DNA of 64,000 bases from Tabrizicola sp. TH137 (lineage in GTDB: Bacteria; Pseudomonadota; Alphaproteobacteria; Rhodobacterales; Rhodobacteraceae), in the NCBI RefSeq assembly GCF_002855575.1, contig NZ_PKRQ01000001.1, positions 744,001 through 808,000 on the forward strand. The letters run 5' to 3'. The notes under the pieces were generated by a model. The model saw only the letters and a program-made list of their open reading frames with translations. It searched no databases and was not told the origin of the DNA. Shown here piece by piece: positions 17,973-27,524 of this stretch. Every line of letters begins with the position of its first letter. Position 1 is the first letter of the stretch. The translations under genes and the position numbers were made by a program.

Positions 17973-18055
17973 TCACATGAGGAACATAGTATCCTCACAT
18001 CCTTTAGTCAAGCTAACGCCTTGATTCAACAAGGATTAATCCGATAGCAAAAAGA
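17973..18055. other. A+T-rich inverted-repeat segment between the orphan gene and argG
   Basis: This short gap is much richer in A+T than the rest of the window. It holds CTCACATGAG (17973-17982), TGAGGA-N8-TCCTCA (17978-17997), CCTTG-N6-CAAGG and ATCCGA-N14-TCGGAT (about 18021-18055). The last pair could end the argG transcript on the minus strand. No open frame of note is present; an unannotated small RNA is possible but unsupported. Confidence 0.4.
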
Positions 18056-18071
18056 CTCTCGGATCAATGAC

Positions 18072-19298
18072 TTAGCTCTTCACCCGCGCGTTCCGCGTGG
18101 CAATCAGCTTCAACCGCAGCGCGTTCAGCCGGATGAACCCTTCGGCATCCTTCTGGTCATAGGCCCCCGCGTCTTCCTCGAAGGTCACATGCTTCTCGGA
18201 ATAGAGCGAATGGTCCGACCACCGCGCCACCGTCCGGGCCGATCCCTTGTAAAGCTTCACCCGCACCGTGCCCGTCACATGCTCCTGCGTCTTGTCGATC
18301 AGGGCCTGCAAAGCCTCCCGCTCGGGGCTGAACCAGAAGCCGTTATAGATCAGTTCCGCATAGCGCGGCATGATCGAATCCTTCAGATGGCCCGCACCGG
18401 AATCCAGCGTGATCTGCTCAATCCCGCGATGCGCCTCCAAGAGGATCGTCCCGCCGGGGGTTTCATAGAGCCCCCGCGACTTCATCCCGACAAAGCGGTT
18501 CTCCACCAGATCCAGCAGGCCAACCCCATGCCGCCCGCCCATCTCGTTCAGCCGGGTCAGGATGGTGGCGGGCGACAGCGCCTCGCCATTGATCGCGACG
18601 GCATCGCCGCGTTCGAAGGAAATCTCAACGAATTCAGGGGTATCCGGCGCCTTCTCCACCGGGACCACGCGCTGATACACGAATTCCGGCGCTTCCTCGG
18701 CGGGGTTTTCCAGCACCTTCCCCTCGGAAGAGGTGTGCAAAAGGTTCGCATCCACCGAAAACGGCGCCTCGCCCCGCTTGTCCTTGGCGATCGGAATCTG
18801 GTTCGCCTCGGCGAATTCCAAAAGCTTCGTCCGGCTGGTCAGATCCCACAGCCGCCACGGCGCGATCACCTTGATCGACGGGTCCAGCGCCGCCACGCCC
18901 AGTTCGAACCGGACCTGGTCATTGCCCTTCCCCGTCGCCCCATGCGCCACGGCATCGGCACCCGTTTCCTGCGCGATCCGCACCAGTTCCTTGGAAATCA
19001 GCGGCCGCGCGATGGACGTGCCCAGCAGATAAAGCCCTTCATACAGCGCATTGGCCCGGAACATCGGGAAGACGAAGTCGCGCACGAATTCCTCGCGCAC
19101 ATCCACGATATGGATGTTTTCCGCCTTGATCCCCATCAGCAGCGCCTTCTGCCGCGCCGGTTCCAGCTCCTCGCCCTGCCCGAGATCGGCGGTGAAGGTC
19201 ACCACCTCGCAGCCATATTCCGTCTGGAGCCATTTCAGGATGATCGAGGTATCCAGCCCGCCCGAATAGGCGAGGACGACTTTCTTCGGCTTCAGCAT
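18072..19298 (-). CDS. argG: Argininosuccinate synthase
   Basis: 408 residues, full length. The ATP pyrophosphatase P-loop AYSGGLDTS is at 10-18 and the protein continues collinearly with ArgG ([32 protein letters not shown]). It joins citrulline and aspartate using ATP in arginine synthesis. ATG 19298. Single gene, divergent from ilvA with 184 bp between starts. The shift back to high GC occurs at its stop codon. Confidence 0.98.
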   Translation of the reverse strand: MLKPKKVVLAYSGGLDTSIILKWLQTEYGCEVVTFTADLGQGEELEPARQKALLMGIKAENIHIVDVREEFVRDFVFPMFRANALYEGLYLLGTSIARPLISKELVRIAQETGADAVAHGATGKGNDQVRFELGVAALDPSIKVIAPWRLWDLTSRTKLLEFAEANQIPIAKDKRGEAPFSVDANLLHTSSEGKVLENPAEEAPEFVYQRVVPVEKAPDTPEFVEISFERGDAVAINGEALSPATILTRLNEMGGRHGVGLLDLVENRFVGMKSRGLYETPGGTILLEAHRGIEQITLDSGAGHLKDSIMPRYAELIYNGFWFSPEREALQALIDKTQEHVTGTVRVKLYKGSARTVARWSDHSLYSEKHVTFEEDAGAYDQKDAEGFIRLNALRLKLIATRNARVKS

Positions 19299-19482
19299 GG
19301 TGCAGCGCCCTTATCCTTGGGTTTTCCGGCGCGGGGTGTATCGGGTAATCCCCTTGCGGGCAAGGGCGGCGCGGGCCATGAGGGGAGGCCAGGCGCAAGG
19401 ATGGAACCTTGCCGAAAGCTCGCATAGGCTAAAGCGCGGCATGGGGCCATTCTGGCCGCTGCAACAAGGGGATTTCTACCGG

Positions 19483-20730
19483 ATGTCGGACTTCACCACC
19501 CGTGCCCGCCACGCGACAGCCGCCCTCCGGGACCTGTTTCCCGAAACACCCCTGCAACGCAACGAACACCTGTCGCAGCGCTATGAGGCCGACATCTGGC
19601 TGAAACGCGAAGACCTGACCCCCGTCCGCAGCTACAAGCTGCGCGGCGCCTTCACCGCCATGCGCCATGTGCTGGACGAAACGCCCGACCGCCGCCATTT
19701 CGTCTGCGCCAGCGCAGGCAACCACGCGCAGGGATTGGCCTTCGCCTGCCGCCATTTCGGGGTTGAGGGCACGATCTTCATGCCCGTCACCACCCCCCAG
19801 CAAAAGATCGACAAGACCCGCGCCTTCGGCGGCGAAAACGTTCGCATCGTCCTGACCGGCGACTATTTTGACCAGACGCTGGCCGCCGCGCAATCCTTCT
19901 GCGCCGAACGGCAGGCGCATTTCCTGTCGCCCTTCGACGATCCCGACGTGATCCTCGGCCAATCCTCCGTCGGCGTCGAAATCCTTGACCAACTCGGTCA
20001 GGCGCCCGATCTGGTGATCCTGCCGGTGGGCGGGGGCGGCCTGTCTTCCGGCGTCACCGCCTACCTTCGGCAGGCCGCACCCGCCACCGACTACCGCTTC
20101 GTCGAACCGCTTGGCGGCGCCAGCCTGATGGCCGCCCTGCGTGCGGGCGAACCGTCCAAACTTCCCCGCGTCAACAGCTTCGTCGATGGGGCCGCCGTGG
20201 CGCGGCTGGGTGACATCACCTATCGCCATCTGGACTGGATCGACGCGACCAATGTCCTCCTCGCCCCCGAAGACCGCATCTGCGTCACCATGCTGGAAAT
20301 GCTTAATGTCGAAGGCATCGTGCTGGAACCGGCAGGTGCGCTGTCGGTGGACGTGCTGCCCGAACTGGCCGAGGAAATCCGCGGCAAGACGGTGGTCTGC
20401 GTCACCTCCGGCGGGAATTTCGATTTCGAACGCCTGCCCGAGGTGAAGGAACGCGCCCAGCGCTATTCGGGCGTGAAGAAGTATTTCATCCTGCGGATGC
20501 CCCAACGCCCCGGCGCCTTGCGCGAATTCCTCGGGATGCTCGGCCCGGATGACGATATTGCCCGCTTTGAATACCTGAAGAAATCCGCGCGCAACTTCGG
20601 CTCCGTCCTGATCGGGATCGAAACCAGCCGGCCCGAGAATTTCCGCGACCTCTTCGCCAAGCTGGACGCGGCCGCCTTCACCTATCGCGACATCACCAGC
20701 GACGAGATACTGGCCGAATTCCTGATCTAG
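19483..20730 (+). CDS. ilvA: Threonine ammonia-lyase, biosynthetic short form
   Basis: 415 residues. PLP lysine Lys52 is in VRSYKLRGAF; the phosphate-binding glycine loop is VGGGGLSSG, and SAGNHAQG follows the lysine as in the family. A single ACT-like regulatory segment occupies about 325-400, as in the short type. It makes 2-oxobutanoate for isoleucine. ATG 19483 is preferred (AAGGGG upstream); ATG 19441 in the same frame would add 14 residues. The stop overlaps the stop of the convergent Hpt gene. Confidence 0.92.
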   Translation: MSDFTTRARHATAALRDLFPETPLQRNEHLSQRYEADIWLKREDLTPVRSYKLRGAFTAMRHVLDETPDRRHFVCASAGNHAQGLAFACRHFGVEGTIFMPVTTPQQKIDKTRAFGGENVRIVLTGDYFDQTLAAAQSFCAERQAHFLSPFDDPDVILGQSSVGVEILDQLGQAPDLVILPVGGGGLSSGVTAYLRQAAPATDYRFVEPLGGASLMAALRAGEPSKLPRVNSFVDGAAVARLGDITYRHLDWIDATNVLLAPEDRICVTMLEMLNVEGIVLEPAGALSVDVLPELAEEIRGKTVVCVTSGGNFDFERLPEVKERAQRYSGVKKYFILRMPQRPGALREFLGMLGPDDDIARFEYLKKSARNFGSVLIGIETSRPENFRDLFAKLDAAAFTYRDITSDEILAEFLI

Positions 20731-21038
20731 GCCATCGCCACCTCCAGCCTTGCCAGCGCGGCACGCGACCGGGCGAACAGATCGGCCAGCGCGGCGGGGT
20801 CGAAGGATTGTCCCTGCTCCACCCTGCGGCAGCAGTCCGCCAGATCCTCCAGCCCCATGGTCAGCGCCGATCCCTTCAGGAAGTGCAGATCGGCGGCCAT
20901 GGCAACCGGGTCATCCATCGCCCGAAGCCGCGCCACGACCTGCGCGCTTTCTTCAAGAAACAGCGCCAGCACGTCGGGAAAGGCCTCCGCCCCGATCTCG
21001 TCACGCAGGGACTGCACCCGTATGGGATTCACCAGCAT
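20727..21038 (-). CDS. Histidine phosphotransfer (Hpt) domain protein
   Basis: 103 residues, a single four-helix Hpt domain with phospho-acceptor His52 in LHFLKGSALTMG. It would relay a phosphate between a hybrid kinase and a response regulator. The ATG at 21038 gives a domain-length protein; the longer open frame adds an unlikely N-terminus. It lies divergent to the response-regulator phosphatase gene, the likely receiver, with 144 bp between the two starts. No histidine kinase is nearby. Confidence 0.85.
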   Translation of the reverse strand: MLVNPIRVQSLRDEIGAEAFPDVLALFLEESAQVVARLRAMDDPVAMAADLHFLKGSALTMGLEDLADCCRRVEQGQSFDPAALADLFARSRAALARLEVAMA

Positions 21039-21182
21039 CGCACCCTCCGTCCGGCCTGTCACACAGGATGCAGGCCAATCCTTCACGCCGGGTGAACGCC
21101 TCCCCGAAAAAGCACGCAATCTTAGGGGTTTACCGGGGGTTAAGCCGCACCCGTCCAGAATGGGCGCGGAAAGGATTGGCCC

Positions 21183-22376
21183 ATGTCACAGGATGCCCCG
21201 CGACAGGTGCTTGTCGTCGATGACAGCGCCGCACAACGCCAGATGCTCTCCCGGCAACTGGCGCGCTGGGGCTATGGCGTGGTGCAGGCCGCCTCGGGGG
21301 GCGAGGCACTGGCGCTGGCCCGGGCCACAGATTTCGACATCGTCCTGTCGGATTGGGTCATGCCCGGCATGTCGGGGCCGGACTTCTGCCGTGCCTTCCG
21401 CGCCCTTCCTCGGGCGGGCTACGGCTATTTCGTCCTGCTCAGCGCGAAATCCTCCAAGGACGACATCGCCATCGGGCTCGACAGCGGGGCCGACGACTTC
21501 CTCACCAAACCCGTGGATGCGACGGAACTCCTCTCCCGCCTCCATGCCGGCGAGCGGATCCTTGCGATGCAGGCCGAACTGCGCCGCCGCAATGCCGATC
21601 TGGAACGCATCCATGCCGATCTGCATCGTGATCTGGCCGAGGCGCGGCGCCTGCAACTATCCCTCGCGCCCGAACCTGTTGTTGCCCTTGGCCCGGCCGA
21701 ACTCGTGTTCCTCCTGCGCCCCTCCGGAATGCTGGGGGGCGATCTGGTCGGCTGGTTCCCCATCGCCGCAGGGCGCATCCTGCTGTTTGCCGTCGATGTT
21801 TCCGGCCATGGCGTTGCCGCCGCCCTGATGATCGCGCGGCTTTCGGCCCTGCTGGCCACTGGGTCGCGCGACCAGAACATCGCCTTCCACAATGGCCGCC
21901 CCCTGCCGGTGGAGGCGGTGGTGGCCCGCCTGAACCGCATCCTGCTGTCCGACCGGACCGGCGACCTCTACCTCACCCTCCTCTGCGCCGAACTCGACCT
22001 TGCCACCGGCCATCTGCGGCTGGTGCAGGCGGGCCATCCCCATCCGCTGCTCCTGCGGGCCGATGGCGCGGTGCTTGCGCTGGGCGAAGGCGGGCTGCCC
22101 GTGGGGCTGGTGCCCGATCCCGGCCATTGCGCCCTCGACCTGCATCTGCATCCCGGCGACCGCCTCTTCATCGGCTCGGACGGGCTGATCGAATGCCCCG
22201 GCCCGGGGCGGGGCGATCTGGGCGATGACGGGCTGGTCCGCCTGCTTCTCGGCCAAAGCCAGCAGCGCGGCACCGCCCTTGCCGACGGTGTCATCGCGGC
22301 GCTGTCGGATCATGCCGGAACCGCCGACTTTCCCGATGACGTCTCCGCCATCGTGCTCGACTGGCACGGACCCTAG
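21183..22376 (+). CDS. Response regulator with PP2C-type (SpoIIE/RsbU) phosphatase domain
   Basis: 397 residues. Receiver domain at 1-125: acidic pair D13-D14, phospho-acceptor Asp57 (LSDWVMPGMSG) and Lys109 in LTKP. A coiled-coil linker runs at about 128-160, then a PP2C-like phosphatase with metal-site motifs FAVDVSGHGVAAA, LFIGSDGLIE and FPDDVSAIVL. Such proteins dephosphorylate anti-sigma-factor antagonists or control partner-switching systems. The divergent Hpt gene is the likely upstream relay. The stop overlaps the convergent Nudix stop. Confidence 0.9.
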   Translation: MSQDAPRQVLVVDDSAAQRQMLSRQLARWGYGVVQAASGGEALALARATDFDIVLSDWVMPGMSGPDFCRAFRALPRAGYGYFVLLSAKSSKDDIAIGLDSGADDFLTKPVDATELLSRLHAGERILAMQAELRRRNADLERIHADLHRDLAEARRLQLSLAPEPVVALGPAELVFLLRPSGMLGGDLVGWFPIAAGRILLFAVDVSGHGVAAALMIARLSALLATGSRDQNIAFHNGRPLPVEAVVARLNRILLSDRTGDLYLTLLCAELDLATGHLRLVQAGHPHPLLLRADGAVLALGEGGLPVGLVPDPGHCALDLHLHPGDRLFIGSDGLIECPGPGRGDLGDDGLVRLLLGQSQQRGTALADGVIAALSDHAGTADFPDDVSAIVLDWHGP

Positions 22377-22843
22377 CGCAGCAGGCCCAGAACCCGCGCC
22401 AGCATCGCCCGGTCCCCGTCATTGCCCAGCAGGTCCAGCCCCGCCCGCGCTGGCATCCACACCGCGCGATGCCCCGCCTCGGAGGGCGGACCGAGCCGGC
22501 GCACCGGATGCGCCAGGTAGATGGAACAGACCTTCTCCGCCCACAGATCGTATTCCGGCATATAGGTGAACCGCCGGAAGGCCCCCAGCCGCCGTGTCAC
22601 CGCGATCTTCCACCCGGTCTCTTCAAACACCTCGCGGTGCAGCGCGGCCACGGGATGTTCGCCCGGATCAATCCCGCCACCGGGAAGCTGATACTCCGGC
22701 ACAGGCTCGGCCTGATGCGTCGCCAGCAACTCCTCCCCGTCAAGAAGGATGGCATAGACCCCCGGCCGCCGCTTGTAGCGTTGACCTTGCTTCACTTGTT
22801 CCCCATATCGGCGGATCATCTCTTCGGTCCCGTGTTTGCGCAT
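22373..22843 (-). CDS. Nudix hydrolase
   Basis: 156 residues. A complete Nudix box is at about 56-78 (GGIDPGEHPVAALHREVFEE then TGW), with Glu residues for the metal. It hydrolyses a nucleoside diphosphate linked to another group; substrate not evident. The start is uncertain between ATG 22843 and ATG 22819 eight codons later; the longer frame upstream is antisense to hslO. Starts 45 bp from the divergent hslO. Confidence 0.82.
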   Translation of the reverse strand: MRKHGTEEMIRRYGEQVKQGQRYKRRPGVYAILLDGEELLATHQAEPVPEYQLPGGGIDPGEHPVAALHREVFEETGWKIAVTRRLGAFRRFTYMPEYDLWAEKVCSIYLAHPVRRLGPPSEAGHRAVWMPARAGLDLLGNDGDRAMLARVLGLLR

Positions 22844-22888
22844 GCCATATTGGCGCGGTATCAGGGGTCGGCACAATCGGGAAACCCA

Positions 22889-23884
22889 ATGACCATCGGC
22901 TCTCAACTCGCCTGGGACGATACTGTCCTGCCGTTTCAGCTTGACCGCTCGGATATCCGCGGCCGTGTCGCGCGTCTCGATGGCGTGCTGGATCAGGTGC
23001 TGAAGCAACACGCCTATCCCCCGGTGATCGAGGCGCTGGTGGCCGAAGCCGCCCTCCTCACCGCGCTGATCGGCCAGACGATCAAGCTGCGCTGGAAGCT
23101 GTCGCTGCAAATCCGCGGCAACGGCCCCGCCCGGCTGATCGCGACGGATTACTACGGCCCGTCCGAGGATGGCCAATCAGCCCGCATCCGGGCCTATGCC
23201 AGCTTCGACCGCGACAGGCTCGACCATGCCGCCCATCCCTTCAGCCAGATCGGACAGGGTTATCTTGCCATCCTGATCGACCAGGGCGAAGGCACGGTCC
23301 CCTATTCCGGCATCACGCCCATCGCGGGCGGCTCGCTCTCGGCTTGCGCGGAAACCTATTTCGCGCAATCCGAACAGCTTCCCACGCGCTTTGCCGTCAC
23401 CTTCGGCAAAAGCCAGACCCCCGGCTCCGCGCCGCATTGGCGCGCCGGAGGCGTGATGCTCCAGCACATGCCCAAGGCTTCGCCCTTCGTGGCGGGCGGC
23501 GGCGGCACGGGCGAAGGCGGCCTTCTGACCCATGCCGACATCCTGTCGGGCGACGAGGGCGAGAACTGGACCCGCGCAAACCTCCTCCTCGACACGGTCG
23601 AAGAGATGGAACTCATCGGTCCCTCCGTGCAACCGACCGACCTTCTGGTCCGCCTGTTCCACGAAGAAGAACCGCGCGTCTTCGATGCCCAGCCGATCCG
23701 CTTTGGCTGCTCCTGCTCGGAAGAGAAGGTCCGCAACTCGCTGTCCATCTATTCCGCCAAGGACATCGCCTATATGACCACCGACAAGGGCGTGGTGACG
23801 GCGGATTGCCAGTTCTGCGGGGCGCATTACGAACTCGATCCAAGGACCGTCGGCTTCGAGGCGGCAAAAGCCCCCGATGCATGA
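22889..23884 (+). CDS. hslO: Redox-regulated chaperone Hsp33
   Basis: 331 residues. The C-terminal zinc/redox switch has Cys274-x-Cys276 and Cys307-x2-Cys310; on oxidation, zinc is lost, disulfides form and the holdase is activated. The N-terminal chaperone domain runs from about 10. ATG 22889 starts the normal N-terminus; the upstream open frame is antisense. The end overlaps the next Nudix gene by 8 bp, so hslO, the CoA pyrophosphatase and cca probably share a transcript. Confidence 0.93.
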   Translation: MTIGSQLAWDDTVLPFQLDRSDIRGRVARLDGVLDQVLKQHAYPPVIEALVAEAALLTALIGQTIKLRWKLSLQIRGNGPARLIATDYYGPSEDGQSARIRAYASFDRDRLDHAAHPFSQIGQGYLAILIDQGEGTVPYSGITPIAGGSLSACAETYFAQSEQLPTRFAVTFGKSQTPGSAPHWRAGGVMLQHMPKASPFVAGGGGTGEGGLLTHADILSGDEGENWTRANLLLDTVEEMELIGPSVQPTDLLVRLFHEEEPRVFDAQPIRFGCSCSEEKVRNSLSIYSAKDIAYMTTDKGVVTADCQFCGAHYELDPRTVGFEAAKAPDA

Positions 23885-24473
23885 CGCCGAAACCCGGCTG
23901 CGCGCGGCCCTTTCCCGCCCCGCGCGGCCGTCGTCGGATTTCGACCTCAATCCCGCCCTCTCCCTCCCGCCGGGCCGGAGCCTGCGCCCCGCCGCGGTGC
24001 TGGTCCCCGTCTGGCTGCGCCCCGAGGGTGCGCGGCTTATCCTCACGAAACGCGCCTCGCATCTGAAACATCACCCCGGCCAGATCGCCTTTCCGGGCGG
24101 CAAGGTCGATGCGGAGGACGATGGCCCCATCGGTGCCGCGCTCCGCGAAAGCCGCGAAGAGGTGGGGCTTCCCTTCGATCTGGTGGAAATCGCGGGCACG
24201 CTGCCGGAACATGAAACCGTGACCGGCTTTTCCGTGACCCCCGTCCTCGGCTTCATCCGCGATGACTTCACCCCCCTCCCCGAGGCGGGCGAGGTGGAAG
24301 AGGTTTTTTCCCTGCCGCTGTCCCATGTGCTGACGCCGGCCAACTATGCCATCGAACGCCGCCGCTGGCGCGAGGAATGGCGCAGATACTATGCGGTGCC
24401 CTATGGTCCCTATTACATCTGGGGGGCCACCGCGCGCATCCTGCGCGGTCTGGCCGACCGGGCGCAGGGGTAA
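23877..24473 (+). CDS. CoA pyrophosphatase-type Nudix hydrolase
   Basis: 198 residues. The coenzyme-A signature precedes the Nudix box: LTKRASHLKHHPGQIAFPGG at 56-75, then REESREEVGL-like glutamates (observed RESREEVGL at 90-98). This arrangement marks the NudL/NUDT7 group that cleaves CoA or acyl-CoA to 4'-phosphopantetheine and 3',5'-ADP. It overlaps hslO upstream by 8 bp, and cca starts 4 bp after its stop. Confidence 0.88.
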   Translation: MHDAETRLRAALSRPARPSSDFDLNPALSLPPGRSLRPAAVLVPVWLRPEGARLILTKRASHLKHHPGQIAFPGGKVDAEDDGPIGAALRESREEVGLPFDLVEIAGTLPEHETVTGFSVTPVLGFIRDDFTPLPEAGEVEEVFSLPLSHVLTPANYAIERRRWREEWRRYYAVPYGPYYIWGATARILRGLADRAQG

Positions 24474-24476
24474 GGC

Positions 24477-25616
24477 ATGAGGCTTTCGGGCGACTGGCTG
24501 ACAAATCCCGCCGCGCAATCCGTCTGCGCCGCCTTGACGGCGGCCGGGCATCAGGCGCTTTTCGTCGGTGGCTGCGTCCGCAACGGCCTGCTTGCCATGC
24601 CCGTGGGCGATATCGACATCGCGACCGATGCCCCCCCGGATCGCGTCTGCGCGCTGACCCAGGCGGCGGGGCTGAAATGCATACCGACGGGCATCGACCA
24701 CGGCACCGTCACCATCATCGCCGGGGGCCGGCCCCACGAAGTCACCACCTTCCGCCGCGATGTCGAAACCGATGGCCGCCACGCCACCGTCGCCTTCTCG
24801 ACCCGGATCGAGGAAGATGCCGCCCGCCGCGACTTCACCATGAACGCGCTCTATGCCCGCCCCGATGGCACGCTGGTCGATCCGCTGGGGGGCCTGCCCG
24901 ACCTGCACGCCCGCCATGTGCGATTTGTCGGCAATCCAGACCAGCGAATCCGCGAGGATTATCTCCGTATCCTGCGCTTCTTCCGTTTCACCGCCTGGTA
25001 TGGCGATCCTGCCCTGGGGATGGATGCCGACGGTCTGGCCGCCTGCGCCGCCGGGATATCCGGCCTCGCCGACCTGTCGCGCGAAAGGGTGGGGGCAGAG
25101 ATGCGCAAACTCCTTGCCGCGCCCGATCCCGCCCCCGCCGTGGCCAGCATGGCGCAGGCGGGCATCCTTGCCGCGCTCCTGCCCGGCACCGACCACCGCG
25201 CCCTTGCGCCGCTGATCCATCTGGAACAGGGCGAACCGATCCGCTGGCTGCGCCGCATGGCGGCGCTGGGCGGCGGCGACCCGACCGATGCGCTCCGCCT
25301 TTCCCGCGCCGAAGCGCGCGATCTTGCCCGCCTGCGCGAAGCGATGGCCGGAACCGGAACACCCGCCATGCTTGGCCATGACCTCGGCACGGCGCTGGCC
25401 TTCGATGCCCTCCTCCTGCGGGCTGCGCTCCTGGAACAGCCCCTTCCGCAAGGCGCACGGGACGAGGTGGCGCGCGGCAGCACCACCGCCTTCCCGATCA
25501 CCGCCGCAGACCTTCCCGCCCTGTCCGGCCCTGCGCTCGGCCAGGAACTGAAGCGGCTGAAATCCCTCTGGCTGGCCTCCGACCTGCGGTTGTCGCGGTC
25601 ACAACTGCTTTCCTGA
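24477..25616 (+). CDS. cca: CCA tRNA nucleotidyltransferase / poly(A) polymerase family
   Basis: 379 residues. The nucleotidyltransferase head has GGCVRNGLL (31-39) and the metal-binding DIDIATD (Asp45, Asp47). The family's RRDFTMNAL and the RIREDYLRILRFFRF tRNA-binding segment follow. It adds or repairs the 3' CCA end of tRNAs. Alphaproteobacterial Cca proteins of this length lack the HD domain found in E. coli, as here. Third gene of the hslO set; the ABC exporter starts 60 bp later. Confidence 0.9.
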   Translation: MRLSGDWLTNPAAQSVCAALTAAGHQALFVGGCVRNGLLAMPVGDIDIATDAPPDRVCALTQAAGLKCIPTGIDHGTVTIIAGGRPHEVTTFRRDVETDGRHATVAFSTRIEEDAARRDFTMNALYARPDGTLVDPLGGLPDLHARHVRFVGNPDQRIREDYLRILRFFRFTAWYGDPALGMDADGLAACAAGISGLADLSRERVGAEMRKLLAAPDPAPAVASMAQAGILAALLPGTDHRALAPLIHLEQGEPIRWLRRMAALGGGDPTDALRLSRAEARDLARLREAMAGTGTPAMLGHDLGTALAFDALLLRAALLEQPLPQGARDEVARGSTTAFPITAADLPALSGPALGQELKRLKSLWLASDLRLSRSQLLS

Positions 25617-25676
25617 CGGTTTCCCTTCCCGGCGAAGGGGTCTATATGGTGGGGTCTGGAAAAGAGGCTTCACCCC

Positions 25677-27524
25677 GTGTTTCGTTTTTTCGAAGGCCTC
25701 GTTGACCCCTACGGTCCCTACGAGCAAACCGATACGCCGCCCCGGCGGCTCTGGCCCTTTCTGAAGGACTATATCCGCCCTTTCCGGGGGGTGTTTGCCG
25801 TCACGGCCATCCTGTCGGTGCTCACCGCCTTCGCCGATGTGGCGCTGATCTGGTATGTCGGGCGACTTGTGGACCTTCTGGCCGAGAACGGCCCGCAGCA
25901 GGCCTGGGCGCTCTACGGGACCGAGATGATCGCCGTCGCGCTGGCCGTCCTGATCCTGCGCCCGATCCTTCTGGTGGGCAATGTCGCGCTTCTGCACAAC
26001 ACCATCCTGCCGAATTTCGGCACGATGATCCGCTGGCGCGCCCATGCCCATGTCATCCGCCAACCCGTCGGCTGGTTCGAATCGGATTTCGCGGGCCGCA
26101 TCGCCAACCGCATCATGCAGACGCCCCCGGCGGCAGGCGATGCCGTGTTCCAGACCTTCGACGCCGTCGCCTTCGCCTCGATCACCGTGGTCGGCGCGGG
26201 CATCATGCTGGCCGATGCCGACCCGCGGCTTCTTCTGCCGCTGATCATCTGGTTCGCGCTTTATGCCGCGCTGGTGCGCTGGACGATCCGCCACGCAGGC
26301 CCCGCCGCCAAGGCCAGCTCCGACGCCCGCTCTGCCGTCACGGGGCGGGTGGTGGATGCCTATACCAACATCCATTCCGTCAAGCTCTTCGCCCATGACG
26401 CCCGCGAACTCGATTACGCCAAGGAGTCGATCGAGCACGCGCGCGAGACGTTCAAGCAAGAGATGCGGATCATCACCAAGATGGACCTCGCGCTGACGGT
26501 CCTGAACGGCTTCCTCATCGTCGCCATCACCGGCTGGGCGATCCTTCTGTGGTATCAGGGCGCGGCCACCATCGGCACCGTCGCCGCCGCCTCGGCCCTC
26601 GTCCTGCGGCTCAACAACATGACCTACTGGATCATGTGGGCCTTCTCCTCGCTCGTGCAGGCCTTGGGCGTGGTGCAGGAAGGGATGGAAACGATCACCC
26701 ATCCCATCGGCCTTGTGGATGCGCCGAACGCCAAACCGCTCCAGTTCCGCGAAGGCCGGGTCGAGCTGGACAATATCCAGCACCATTACGGGCGCGACTC
26801 GGGCGGGTTGCAGGGCGTCACGCTGACCATCAACCCCGGTGAAAAGATCGGCGTTGTGGGCCGCTCCGGCGCGGGCAAGTCCACGCTGGTCAAACTGATG
26901 CTGCGCTTCTACGACTGCGAAAGGGGCCGCATCCTGATCGACGGTCAGGACATCGCAAAGGTTACCCAGAACAGCCTGCGCAGCCGAATCGGCATGGTGC
27001 AGCAGGACAGCTCGCTCCTCCACCGCTCTGTCCGCGACAACATCCTCTACGGCCGCCCCGACGCGACGGAAGACGAGATGATCACCGCCGCAAAGCGGGC
27101 CGATGCCCATGACTTCATCCTCACGCTGGAAGACCCGCAAGGTCGCCGCGGCTACGACGCCCATGTCGGCGAACGCGGCGTCAAACTCTCCGGCGGTCAG
27201 CGGCAGCGCGTGGCGCTGGCCCGCGTCATCCTCAAGGACGCCCCCATCCTCATCCTCGACGAGGCGACCTCGGCGCTGGACTCCGAGGCCGAGGCCGCCA
27301 TTCAGGATGCGCTTTACGGCGTCATGCAGGGCAAGACCGTCATCGCCATCGCGCATCGCCTGTCCACCATCGCCGCCATGGACCGCATCATCGTGCTGGA
27401 AGACGGCCGCATCGCCGAACAGGGCACCCATGCCGACCTTTTGGCGCGCGGCGGGCTTTATGCCCGCTTCTGGGCGCGGCAATCGGGCGGCTTCATCGGT
27501 CTGGAAGAAGAGGCTGCCGAATGA
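25677..27524 (+). CDS. ABC exporter half-transporter 1
   Basis: 615 residues: an N-terminal six-helix membrane domain (about 45-330) and a C-terminal ATPase. Walker A GRSGAGKS is at about 396-403, signature LSGGQ at about 504, and Walker B ILILDEATSALD at about 525. It starts at GTG 25677 (VFRFFEG..., read as Met). Its last bases overlap the ATG of the second half-transporter (ATGA, 27521-27524). The two probably form a heterodimer exporting lipid or drug-like compounds; the cargo cannot be deduced. Confidence 0.9.
   Translation: MFRFFEGLVDPYGPYEQTDTPPRRLWPFLKDYIRPFRGVFAVTAILSVLTAFADVALIWYVGRLVDLLAENGPQQAWALYGTEMIAVALAVLILRPILLVGNVALLHNTILPNFGTMIRWRAHAHVIRQPVGWFESDFAGRIANRIMQTPPAAGDAVFQTFDAVAFASITVVGAGIMLADADPRLLLPLIIWFALYAALVRWTIRHAGPAAKASSDARSAVTGRVVDAYTNIHSVKLFAHDARELDYAKESIEHARETFKQEMRIITKMDLALTVLNGFLIVAITGWAILLWYQGAATIGTVAAASALVLRLNNMTYWIMWAFSSLVQALGVVQEGMETITHPIGLVDAPNAKPLQFREGRVELDNIQHHYGRDSGGLQGVTLTINPGEKIGVVGRSGAGKSTLVKLMLRFYDCERGRILIDGQDIAKVTQNSLRSRIGMVQQDSSLLHRSVRDNILYGRPDATEDEMITAAKRADAHDFILTLEDPQGRRGYDAHVGERGVKLSGGQRQRVALARVILKDAPILILDEATSALDSEAEAAIQDALYGVMQGKTVIAIAHRLSTIAAMDRIIVLEDGRIAEQGTHADLLARGGLYARFWARQSGGFIGLEEEAAE

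Noticed and set aside
22868-22875. Single CGGCACA unit ahead of hslO
   Set aside because: No neighbouring unit at a 12-bp spacing; a lone 7-mer is expected by chance.
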